Shown one piece after another: positions 56,856 to 64,000 of a stretch of 64,000 nucleotides of DNA (position 1 is its first letter; every line of letters begins with the position of its first letter). Made by a program: the position numbers and the translations under genes. The notes beneath the pieces were generated by a model. That model was not told the origin of the DNA and did not search any database. It was given only the letters and a program-made list of their open reading frames with translations. Source of the DNA: Synergistaceae bacterium (lineage in GTDB: Bacteria; Synergistota; Synergistia; Synergistales; Aminobacteriaceae); the NCBI GenBank assembly GCA_018436595.1, contig JAHDLC010000010.1, positions 62,001-126,000 of the forward strand, in the 5' to 3' direction.

Positions 56856-59264
56856 ATGGCGAAAGCAGCGAAAAAGGAAGGGACTGCCCCGCGAACGGCG
56901 CCCCTTTCCCCACCTGAAAAGCAACCGGCGAAGACGGAAGCCCCTGTGAAAAGGAAGGCGTCTTCCTCAGCGACGGAAAAAAAGAAAGCTCCCGGCGCCG
57001 GGAAAAAGACCGCGGCACCGGGGAGAAAAAAGTCCCCTGCCGCCGGGAGAACATCTTCTTCCCCCGCAGCGGCGGAAAAGACGAAAAAAACACCTCCCGC
57101 CGCCGGAAAGAAAACGGCAGGGCGCTCCAAGGCATCGTCCTCCCTCCCGGAGACGGGGACCGGCAAGGCTCTCGTCATTGTCGAATCCCCAACCAAAGCC
57201 AAGACCCTCACCAAAATCCTCGGGCCGAAATACGTGGTCAAGTCGAGCGTGGGCCATATCCGGGATCTGCCGAAAAGCAGGCTGGCCATCGACGTGGAGA
57301 ATGATTTTGCCCCGGAATATATCCTCGTCAAGGGCAAGGCGAAGGTGAAGAACGAACTTACAGGGCTGGCCCAGAAGGCCTCCAGGGTCATCCTCGCGTC
57401 GGACCCCGACCGGGAAGGGGAGGCCATCGCGTGGCATCTCTGCGAGCTCCTCGACATAGACCCGGCGTCTCCCTGCAGGGTCCGATTCTACGAGATCACT
57501 CCCGGAGCCGTCCGTGAAGCGGTCAAAAACCCCGAAGAAGTCAACATGAGCAAGGTGGAGGCCCAGCAGGCCAGGCGCATTCTCGACAGGCTCGTGGGAT
57601 ACACTCTCAGCCCGCTGCTGTGGAAAAAAATCCGGAGAGGCCTCTCTGCGGGAAGGGTGCAGTCCGTGGCCCTGGCCCTTATCTGCGCCAGGGAACGGGA
57701 GATCCGGGAGTTTGTCCCCAGGGCCTACTGGCTCGTCACCGTTGCTGCAGCCGCGGGGGACGGCAGGAAGTACACCCTCCGGGCGGACAGCCTGGACGGG
57801 AAATCCCTCTGGAAAGAGGGCAAATCCCTTCTCATAGATTCCGAAGAGGTTGTGGAGGCCATACTCGGCGAGGTGGAGAAATTCCCCCTCACCGTGACCG
57901 ATTTCAAGGTGAGGGAGAGCCTGAGGGCCGCCCCCGCACCCTTCAAGACGAGCACCCTCCAGCAGGAGGCCGCCCGAAGGAGCAGCCTGTCCCCCCGGAG
58001 AACCATGAGCATAGCCCAGGAACTCTTCGAGGGAGTCGCCATTCCGGGGAGGGGGCCCACCGGCCTGATCACCTATATGCGCACCGACAGCCTCAGGATA
58101 GCGCCCGAGGCCGTGGAGAAATGCAGGGCCTTCATCGCCTCCTCCTTCGAGCCGTCGTACCTGCCTGAAAAGGAGAACGCCTATTCCGCCAAGGGCCGGT
58201 CCCAGGATGCCCACGAGGCCATCCGGCCGACGGACGTGACCATCACCCCCGAAAGCCTGGAGGGGATCCTCACTCCCGACCAGATGAAGCTCTATTCCCT
58301 CATCTGGCGGCGGTACGTGGCATCCCAGATGACCCCCGCCCGGGTGGCCAACGCCACCCTCGCCGCTTCCGCGGGCAGGGCGGGTTTCCGGCAGCTCGGG
58401 GAAACCATGCTCTTTCCCGGATGGAGCGCCGTGTGGCCCCTGGACCTCAAGGGAGAATCCCTCCTGCCTGCGGTCCGGGGTGAAGTGCTTGCCGTGGAGG
58501 GAACAGAAAAGGAACAGAAATTTACCCGTCCTCCGGCACGCTATTCCGAGGCCACCCTCATCAAGGTCCTCGAGGACGAGGGCGTCGGTCGGCCGTCCAC
58601 CTACGCCTCCATCGTGGAGACACTCTACGACCGGGGGTACGTGATCCGGAACGAGGAGCGGCGGCTCCAGTCCACACCCCTCGGGGAGACGGTGGACGAA
58701 TTCCTGATGAAATACTTCAACGGCGATAGTCTCTCCTCCATCGTGGATACCGGGTTTACCGCCCGCATGGAGGAAAGCCTCGACGACGTGGAGGAGGGAA
58801 AGACCCCCTGGCTCTCCGTCCTCCGGGATTTCTGGAAAAATTTCACCGTCACCATGTCCGAGGCCGAAACCGCCCCGGCGGCTCAGCTCCCACCCCCGGA
58901 ACCCATAGGGGAGGACTGCCCCGAGTGCGGCAAACCCCTTGTGCTGAAAAACGGACGCTTCGGCGAGTTCGTCGGCTGCAGCGGCTACCCTGAATGCCGG
59001 TTTACCCGTCCCGTCCTCGTCAAAACGGGGGCCGTATGCCCGAAGTGCGGCACGGGGGACGTGGTGAAGCGCAAAAGCAGGAAAGGGAAGCCGTTCTACG
59101 GCTGTTCACGCTACCCCGACTGCGATTTCGTCTCATGGAACCCCCCGTCGGGGAAGGACTGCCCCGAATGCGGCGCAGCCATGATGACCACAGGGCGGAA
59201 GGGCGGCGAGGAGTGCCCGAAATGCGGGTACGTGCCGCCGAGGGAGACCCGGGACGATGACTGA
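56856..59264 (+). CDS. topA: DNA topoisomerase I with Lys/Ala/Pro-rich N-terminal tail
   Basis: 802 residues. After an unusual tail of about 102 residues made of Lys, Ala, Pro, Ser and Gly, the Toprim domain begins (LVIVESPTKAKTLTKILG, about 106-123; DPDREGEAIAWHL about 188-200). The active-site Tyr is in GLITYMRTDSLRIA (about 407). The C-terminus has three Cys4 zinc-binding repeats (CPECGKPLVLKNGRFGEF..C..C; CPKCGTGDVVKRKSRKGKPFYGCSRYPDC; CPECGAAM..CPKC). It relaxes negatively supercoiled DNA. The ATG at 56856 opens the tail; it has only a weak ribosome site (AGAAGG). The tail could bind DNA non-specifically. The stop overlaps trmFO by 8 nt. Confidence 0.92.
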   Translation: MAKAAKKEGTAPRTAPLSPPEKQPAKTEAPVKRKASSSATEKKKAPGAGKKTAAPGRKKSPAAGRTSSSPAAAEKTKKTPPAAGKKTAGRSKASSSLPETGTGKALVIVESPTKAKTLTKILGPKYVVKSSVGHIRDLPKSRLAIDVENDFAPEYILVKGKAKVKNELTGLAQKASRVILASDPDREGEAIAWHLCELLDIDPASPCRVRFYEITPGAVREAVKNPEEVNMSKVEAQQARRILDRLVGYTLSPLLWKKIRRGLSAGRVQSVALALICAREREIREFVPRAYWLVTVAAAAGDGRKYTLRADSLDGKSLWKEGKSLLIDSEEVVEAILGEVEKFPLTVTDFKVRESLRAAPAPFKTSTLQQEAARRSSLSPRRTMSIAQELFEGVAIPGRGPTGLITYMRTDSLRIAPEAVEKCRAFIASSFEPSYLPEKENAYSAKGRSQDAHEAIRPTDVTITPESLEGILTPDQMKLYSLIWRRYVASQMTPARVANATLAASAGRAGFRQLGETMLFPGWSAVWPLDLKGESLLPAVRGEVLAVEGTEKEQKFTRPPARYSEATLIKVLEDEGVGRPSTYASIVETLYDRGYVIRNEERRLQSTPLGETVDEFLMKYFNGDSLSSIVDTGFTARMEESLDDVEEGKTPWLSVLRDFWKNFTVTMSEAETAPAAQLPPPEPIGEDCPECGKPLVLKNGRFGEFVGCSGYPECRFTRPVLVKTGAVCPKCGTGDVVKRKSRKGKPFYGCSRYPDCDFVSWNPPSGKDCPECGAAMMTTGRKGGEECPKCGYVPPRETRDDD

Positions 59265-60591
59265 CCGTACCGTATCCGTGGTCGGCGGAGGGCTTGCCGG
59301 GTCCGAAGCGGCCTGGATGCTCGCATGCCGGGGAATCCCCGTAACCCTGTACGAGATGCGCCCCCAGGCCACGACGCCGGCCCACAGGACGGACGGACTG
59401 GCGGAGGTGGTCTGCAGCAATTCCTTCGGGGCCGATTCCACCACCAGCCCTGCAGGGATTCTGAAGGAGGAGCTCCGCGGCCTCGGCAGCCTCATCCTGA
59501 AGTGTGCCGACGCCGCCCGGGTGCCTGCCGGGAAGGCCCTCGCCGTGGACAGGGACATCTTTTCCCGGCTGGTGACGGAGACCCTGGAGAAACATCCCCT
59601 CGTCACCGTGGTCAGAGAGGAATGCGTCTCCGTTCCGGAAGGGCCGGTGATCCTTGCCACGGGCCCCCTGACCTCGCCCGCCATGGCCGGGGAGATCCGC
59701 AGGATGGCCGGGGAGGAATACCTTTCCTTCTTCGATGCCGTCGCCCCGGTGGTGGAGGCGGACTCCATCGACATGACGAAGGCATTCCGCCTCGGCCGGT
59801 GGGGGCAGGAGGACGATTATATCAACTGTCCCTTCACCCGGGAGGAATACGAAGCCTTTATTTCCGCCCTGACCGGCGCCGAAAGAACCCTTCCCCACGA
59901 TTTCGAGGACTCGCCCTCCTGGTTCGAGGGGTGCCTTCCCGTGGAGGTTATGGCCTCCCGGGGAACGGACACCCTCCGGTTCGGCCCTCTGCGGCCCGTG
60001 GGCCTTCCCCTCCCCGGAACGGGGGAAGAAGCCTGGGCAGTGGCCCAGCTCCGGCAGGACAACAGGGAAGGTACCCTCTACAATCTCGTAGGGTTCCAGA
60101 CCAGCCTCCGGTGGGGCGAGCAGGAGCGGGTCTTCCGGATGATCCCGGGACTTGCCGATGCGGAATTCGCCCGCTTCGGCGTCATGCACCGGAACATCTA
60201 CGTCAACGCCCCGGCAGTGCTGGACGGCCGTCTCCGGTTCCGGAACGGCCGTGAGGATCTCTTCCTGGCGGGTCAGATCACAGGCGTGGAAGGGTACATG
60301 GAAAGCACCGCCATGGGGTGCGTCGCGGCCCTCAACATGGCCGCCCTGCTCCTCGGAAAGCCGTTTCCCGAGTGGCCTCGGGAAACGGCCGCCGGTTCCC
60401 TCCTTCACTACCTGGGAGACGCCCTGGAGCGCCGTTTCCAGCCCATGAACGTCAACCTCGGCATCTTTCCCCCCCTGGGGAAAAAAGTCAGGAACAAGGC
60501 CCTGCGGTGCGAACAGGTCGCCCAGCGCGCACGGGAGGCCTTTGCTCCCTTCCTTGCGGGCCTGGCGGAACTCGCGGGACCTGCCAGATAG
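59257..60591 (+). CDS. trmFO: Folate/FAD-dependent tRNA (uracil-5)-methyltransferase TrmFO
   Basis: 444 residues. FAD-binding VSVVGGGLAGSEAAWMLACRGIPVTLYEMRP (about 4-34), then TDGLAEVVCSNSFGADS (about 46-62, catalytic Cys region), GPVILATGPLTSP (about 129-141) and EGYMESTAMGCVAAL (about 346-360). It makes m5U54 in the T-loop of tRNA using methylene-tetrahydrofolate. The trmFO gene following topA is a common order in Firmicutes as well. ATG at 59257 inside the end of topA. Confidence 0.93.
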   Translation: MTDRTVSVVGGGLAGSEAAWMLACRGIPVTLYEMRPQATTPAHRTDGLAEVVCSNSFGADSTTSPAGILKEELRGLGSLILKCADAARVPAGKALAVDRDIFSRLVTETLEKHPLVTVVREECVSVPEGPVILATGPLTSPAMAGEIRRMAGEEYLSFFDAVAPVVEADSIDMTKAFRLGRWGQEDDYINCPFTREEYEAFISALTGAERTLPHDFEDSPSWFEGCLPVEVMASRGTDTLRFGPLRPVGLPLPGTGEEAWAVAQLRQDNREGTLYNLVGFQTSLRWGEQERVFRMIPGLADAEFARFGVMHRNIYVNAPAVLDGRLRFRNGREDLFLAGQITGVEGYMESTAMGCVAALNMAALLLGKPFPEWPRETAAGSLLHYLGDALERRFQPMNVNLGIFPPLGKKVRNKALRCEQVAQRAREAFAPFLAGLAELAGPAR

Positions 60592-60744
60592 CTCCACTTC
60601 CGATTTTTCTCTTAATTTTCTCTCCCAAAAGATGGGAAAAAAGAGATGCAGGAAAGAAAAACTCCGGTCAGGGACAGATTTTACCTCACTGCCGAAAAAA
60701 CATTAATTGATTCTTTTGAAAAATATCGAGAATCTAGAAAAAGA

Positions 60745-60753
60745 TGCTAAAAT
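60745..60753 (+). promoter_or_regulatory. Extended -10 promoter before xerC
   Basis: TGCTAAAAT (TG-n-TAAAAT) in an AT-rich stretch. Counting 7 nt on puts the start of transcription on the ATG at 60760, so the xerC mRNA may be leaderless. Confidence 0.55.
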
Positions 60754-60759
60754 ATGCTC

Positions 60760-61689
60760 ATGCAGGAAAAGATATCCGTTTCCCTCGATTTGTTTTTCGA
60801 TCACCTCCGGTTTGAAAAGGAGGCGTCGCCTCACACGGTGACCAACTACTCCGTGGATCTCGCCCAGTTCGCCGAGTTTCTCGAGGTGCAGGGCATAGGC
60901 GCCCCGGAGGAGGTTGAAGGAAAGACCATACGATCCTGGCTTCGGGAGATGATGGGATACGGCTACGCGAAAACGTCGGCTGCCAGGAAGCTTTCCTCGG
61001 TCCGGAGCTGGTTCGCCTTCCTGTTTGACCGGGGGCTGATTCCCTCCGATCCCGCCAAAGGGGTCCGGGGGCCGAAACTCCCCTCCAGGCTGGCCAGGGC
61101 TCTCTCCCGGGAGGACGCCGCACGGCTCGTGGAGGCGGGAAAAAGCGGCGAGGACCCCCTCCGGGACTCGGCGGTGCTTGAACTCCTGTACGGATGCGGT
61201 CTCCGGATCGCCGAGCTCGCAGCCCTGCGCTGGCAGGATGTTGACCTGGATGAACGGATGGTCAGGGTTCTGGGCAAGGGAAGCAAGGAGCGGATCGTTC
61301 CCTTCGGAACGTGTGCCCTCCGGGCTCTCGGGAGCTGGAGGGATTCCGCGGAGACGGAGAACGGCCATGTCTTCCCCGGTCAGCGGGGAGGAGCCATTGC
61401 GGTCCGGACTGTCCACCGCATTGTGCGGAGGGCGGCCCTGAAGGCCGGGGTGACGAACGTGACGCCCCACGTGCTGCGGCACAGCTTCGCGACCCACCTC
61501 CTCGAGGGAGGGGCGTCCCTCAGGGTGCTCCAGGAGCTTCTCGGTCACGAGAGCCTGCTCACCACCCAGCATTATCTCGCCGTCGGGGCGGATCACCTGC
61601 GGAAAAGCTATGAGCTGGCCCATCCCCGGGCGAAAGGAGACAACGGAGATGTTCAAGGGAACGACGATAGTCTGTGTCCGGAAGAATGA
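60760..61689 (+). CDS. xerC: Tyrosine recombinase XerC (CodV)
   Basis: 309 residues. N-terminal SAM-like core-binding domain ([26 protein letters not shown], about 11-36) and C-terminal catalytic domain with Arg in [10 protein letters not shown] (about 148), Lys in GKGSKERIV (about 172), His-x-x-Arg in [29 protein letters not shown] (about 237-265) and Tyr in HYLAVGA (about 274), a full R-K-H-R-H-Y set. It resolves chromosome dimers at dif. The start is set at the ATG 60760 because it coincides with the predicted start of transcription; the ATG at 60754 is the alternative (2 more codons). The last 41 nt overlap hslV. Confidence 0.9.
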   Translation: MQEKISVSLDLFFDHLRFEKEASPHTVTNYSVDLAQFAEFLEVQGIGAPEEVEGKTIRSWLREMMGYGYAKTSAARKLSSVRSWFAFLFDRGLIPSDPAKGVRGPKLPSRLARALSREDAARLVEAGKSGEDPLRDSAVLELLYGCGLRIAELAALRWQDVDLDERMVRVLGKGSKERIVPFGTCALRALGSWRDSAETENGHVFPGQRGGAIAVRTVHRIVRRAALKAGVTNVTPHVLRHSFATHLLEGGASLRVLQELLGHESLLTTQHYLAVGADHLRKSYELAHPRAKGDNGDVQGNDDSLCPEE

Positions 61690-62182
61690 CAAGGTGGCCA
61701 TGGCCGGCGACGGCCAGGTGACCCTCGGAAACCAGATCATAAAGGCGGGAGCGAGAAAAGTCCGCCGGCTCCATAAAGGAACGGTCCTCGCCGGTTTCGC
61801 CGGAAGCACCGCCGATGCCATGACGCTCCTGGAGCGGTTCGAAAGCCGCCTCGAGGAGAACTCGGGCGACCTCATGCGCTCCGCCGTGTCGCTGGTGAAG
61901 GAATGGCGGACCGACAGGGCCCTTCGGAGGCTTGAAGCCCTCATGATCGTCGCCGATTCGGGGCTCACCCTGATGCTCTCGGGCGCGGGGGACATCCTGG
62001 AGCCGGAGAACAACGTGGCGGCCATAGGCTCCGGGTCCGGCTACGCCCAGGCGGCGGCCCTGGCGTTTCTTGAATCAAGCGGCATGCCGCCGTCCCAGAT
62101 TGCCCGGAGATCCATCGAGATTGCTTCGGAGATCTGCATCTATACGGACAACATCGTCACAGTGGAGGCTCTTGGAGAATGA
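61649..62182 (+). CDS. hslV: ATP-dependent protease subunit HslV (CodW)
   Basis: 177 residues; proteasome-like beta subunit forming a double hexamer with HslU. The short propeptide MFKG precedes Thr5, the N-terminal nucleophile of [23 protein letters not shown] (about 5-27). Catalytic-site support: Lys38 (RKVRRL), [14 protein letters not shown] (about 127-140) and [10 protein letters not shown]. The ATG at 61649 overlaps xerC by 41 nt, and ATGA joins it to hslU. Confidence 0.93.
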   Translation: MFKGTTIVCVRKNDKVAMAGDGQVTLGNQIIKAGARKVRRLHKGTVLAGFAGSTADAMTLLERFESRLEENSGDLMRSAVSLVKEWRTDRALRRLEALMIVADSGLTLMLSGAGDILEPENNVAAIGSGSGYAQAAALAFLESSGMPPSQIARRSIEIASEICIYTDNIVTVEALGE

Positions 62183-63600
62183 CCAGAAATGAGAATGACC
62201 GGTTCGACCTCACTCCGCGCCAGATCGTGGAGTACCTCGACCGGTATATCGTGGGACAGGAAAAGGCAAAGAAATCTGTGGCCATCGCCCTGAGAAACCG
62301 CATACGGAGACGGCGCCTTCCCGAGAATATCGCCAAGGAAGTGGCGCCGAAGAACATTCTCATGGTGGGGCCCACGGGCGTGGGAAAGACAGAGATCGCC
62401 CGACGTCTCGCCGATCTTGTGAAAGCCCCCTTCGTCAAGGTGGAGGCCACCAAGTTCACCGAAGTAGGCTACGTGGGGCGGGACGTGGAATCTATCGTGC
62501 GGGACCTGGCCGAGACGGCCGTGGCCATGGTGAAGAAGCGGAAGATCGAGGACGTCCGGGTTCCCGCGGCGGAGCGGGCGGAGCAGCGTTTGGCGGATGC
62601 CCTGCTGCCCCGGCCGGAGAAGAAAAGCGCCGTTCCCGATTTCATGCGCCTCTTCGGGGGCGGAGGATCACCGGAAAAGAACCAGGAACGGGATGATTCG
62701 CCCGAAGAAGAGAGGCTCCGGGATTCAACCAGGAGAAAAATTCTTGCCCTCCTCCGGGAGGGGAAGCTCGATGACAGGGAAGTGGAGATCGACGTCACCG
62801 AAAGCCAGTCGGTGGGCATACCCCTTCTCGGGGGAGCCGGAATGGACTCCATGGGCATCAACATCGGGGACATGCTCGGCGGCCTGCTGCCCAAAAAGAC
62901 GAAGCGCCGCAGGATGAAGGTGTCGGAGGCCCGGACCATGCTTGCCGCCGAGGAGGCGGAGAAGCTTGTGGACATGGACGCCGTCGTCCGGGAGGCCCTC
63001 GACAAGGCCCAGGAAGAAGGAATCGTCTTTCTCGACGAGATCGACAAGGTTGTTGCCCGGGGCGGCACGGGCGGTCCCGACGTGAGCCGGGAGGGCGTGC
63101 AGCGGGACCTTCTGCCCATCGTTGAAGGCTCCCCCGTCCAGACGAAGTACGGCACGGTAAACACGGACCACATCCTGTTCATCACCGCAGGGGCCTTTTC
63201 GAGCGTGAAGCCTTCGGACCTGGTGCCTGAACTGCAGGGCAGGTTTCCCATCCGGGTGGAGCTTCAGCCCCTTACGAGGGATGACCTGGCCCGGATTCTC
63301 GTGGAGCCGGAGAACAGCCTGCTGAGGCAGTATACGGCCCTCCTCGCCACGGAAGGCGTCGAGATTGACTTCACCCCGGAGGCGGTGGCCGAAATGGCCC
63401 GCCTGGCGGAGCGGATGAACGGTGAAATGGAAAACATCGGGGCCAGGAGGCTCCATGCGATGATAGAGCACCTTCTCGAAGACATCAGTTTCGGCGCCCC
63501 CGAGGAGGGGCAGGGCCCCGTTCCCGTGACGCCCGAATTCGTGCGGGAGAGACTGGAGCCCCTTATTTCGGACAGCGATATCAGAAGATATCTTCTGTAG
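62179..63600 (+). CDS. hslU: ATP-dependent protease ATPase subunit HslU (CodX)
   Basis: 473 residues; AAA+ unfoldase feeding HslV. Walker [17 protein letters not shown] (about 63-78), [23 protein letters not shown] (about 89-111, pore loop GYVG), an intermediate domain (about 115-260), Walker [11 protein letters not shown] (about 281-290), sensor-2 and C-terminal domains ([31 protein letters not shown]). The C-terminus SDIRRYLL ends in the hydrophobic tail that docks into HslV. Confidence 0.95.
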   Translation: MTRNENDRFDLTPRQIVEYLDRYIVGQEKAKKSVAIALRNRIRRRRLPENIAKEVAPKNILMVGPTGVGKTEIARRLADLVKAPFVKVEATKFTEVGYVGRDVESIVRDLAETAVAMVKKRKIEDVRVPAAERAEQRLADALLPRPEKKSAVPDFMRLFGGGGSPEKNQERDDSPEEERLRDSTRRKILALLREGKLDDREVEIDVTESQSVGIPLLGGAGMDSMGINIGDMLGGLLPKKTKRRRMKVSEARTMLAAEEAEKLVDMDAVVREALDKAQEEGIVFLDEIDKVVARGGTGGPDVSREGVQRDLLPIVEGSPVQTKYGTVNTDHILFITAGAFSSVKPSDLVPELQGRFPIRVELQPLTRDDLARILVEPENSLLRQYTALLATEGVEIDFTPEAVAEMARLAERMNGEMENIGARRLHAMIEHLLEDISFGAPEEGQGPVPVTPEFVRERLEPLISDSDIRRYLL

Positions 63601-63661
63601 ATCACATTACATAATCCGGTACGGACAGTACGAACGGATACCATATCAGGAGGGATTTTGA

Positions 63662-64000
63662 GTGGCTGCAAAGAAAATCAAGGCAAGCGAAGAAATCAAG
63701 GCGACGGAACCGCACGTGATCGATGAAGATCCGGGACTGAAGGATCTCCTCGAGAAGACCCGGCAGGTGGGCAGGGCCCTCCAGAGCCGCAGGGAGGGAA
63801 CCAGACCCGACTACAACAAGCTCGCCAAGCTGCTGTGCGAGTTTTCCACGGCCAACGTGTACCTGATCAACAGGGAGGGCAAGATCCTGGGTCATTCCTG
63901 GATATCGGAGTATCATTCCGAGGAAGTCTCCAACTTCATCGACAAGGGATACATGCCCGAGATCTTCGTTGAGAAGATGAACCAGCACCGGGAGACCATG
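63662..64000 (+). CDS. codY: GTP-sensing transcriptional repressor CodY (5' part only)
   Basis: 113 codons in the window; continues past the right edge. After a charged N-terminal stretch of about 25 residues it shows the CodY GAF-domain opening: LKDLLEKTRQVGRALQSR (about 26-43), NKLAKLLCEFSTANVYLINREGKILGHSW (about 51-79) and YMPEIFVEKMNQHRE. GTG start after CAGGAGGGATTTTGA, 61 nt after hslU. The order xerC-hslV-hslU-codY equals codVWXY of B. subtilis. The helix-turn-helix, branched-chain amino acid pocket and GTP site are wholly or partly outside the window. Confidence 0.88.
   Translation, partial: MAAKKIKASEEIKATEPHVIDEDPGLKDLLEKTRQVGRALQSRREGTRPDYNKLAKLLCEFSTANVYLINREGKILGHSWISEYHSEEVSNFIDKGYMPEIFVEKMNQHRETM

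Noticed and set aside
59020-60597. 525-codon open frame on the minus strand
   Set aside because: Antisense to topA and trmFO; composition of a shadow frame.
1-64000. CRISPR arrays, insertion sequences, phage genes or integration scars
   Set aside because: No regularly spaced repeats, transposases or phage-type genes were found. The only site-specific recombinase is XerC in its housekeeping context, and the single tRNA is intact and has no adjoining integrase.

Overview
This is a 64 kb, GC-rich, gene-dense bacterial window with no rRNA, CRISPR array, insertion sequence or prophage. It most resembles an anaerobic, peptide- and organic-acid-using member of the Synergistota. That assignment is an inference from gene content: a biotin-dependent Na+-pump decarboxylase beta subunit, indolepyruvate:ferredoxin oxidoreductase, TRAP and tripartite tricarboxylate (TTT) carriers, two nitrilase-family amidohydrolases, and a xerC-hslV-hslU-codY cluster in the codVWXY order known from Firmicutes.

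Layout. 1-5.1 kb (minus): an FbpABC-type ABC importer (binding protein, fused two-domain permease, start of the ATPase) and a DUF4403-like exported protein. 5.1-9.3 kb: a lone OadB-type membrane subunit behind a strong promoter, then a glutamine synthetase and a DUF362/ferredoxin protein on the minus strand. 9.5-19.2 kb (plus): a GNAT-like protein and CCA nucleotidyltransferase, two unrecognised exported proteins (the second about 1,190 residues with a PKD domain), an HDOD protein and a GAF-PAS-GGDEF protein. 19.2-24.3 kb (plus): a compact catabolic operon of LarA-type racemase, PdxA2, DUF1537 kinase and glycerate 2-kinase, framed by a promoter and a strong terminator. 24.3-31.3 kb: a degenerate-GGDEF protein (minus), then a GntR regulator with twin palindromic operators heading an operon of DUF2848 protein, nitrilase-family amidohydrolase, TRAP transporter and cupin. 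31.3-35.3 kb: a GNAT-nitrilase fusion, an S9 peptidase and YjbQ. 35.4-39.4 kb: a hybrid histidine kinase overlapping a NiaR-type repressor, then a palindromic operator and a PTS_EIIC_2-family membrane protein that is a candidate niacin transporter. 39.4-44.8 kb (minus): MgtE, TctABC and PhoU. 45-46.6 kb: an FAH-family hydrolase, tRNA-Ser(UGA) and a CoA-binding protein.

46.6-64 kb is a long plus-strand housekeeping run with many 1-4 nt stop/start overlaps: thioesterase, iorA, iorB, a prepilin-like gene, lepB, rbgA, rnhB, a FliK-like gene, an FlhB C-terminal-like gene, yraN, a comM-family gene, dprA, a smg-like gene, topA, trmFO, xerC, hslV, hslU and codY. It resembles the B. subtilis ylqF-rnhB-ylqG-ylqH and codVWXY clusters and the proteobacterial dprA-smg-topA order.

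The parts most worth following up are the LarA/PdxA2/DUF1537 kinase operon (possible C2 epimerase joining erythronate and threonate catabolism), the NiaR-like operator in front of a PTS_EIIC_2 protein, and the GntR-controlled DUF2848/nitrilase/TRAP operon. Start codons were set by hand from ribosome binding sites, overlaps and family N-termini. All functional calls come from reading the translations and were not checked by database search.
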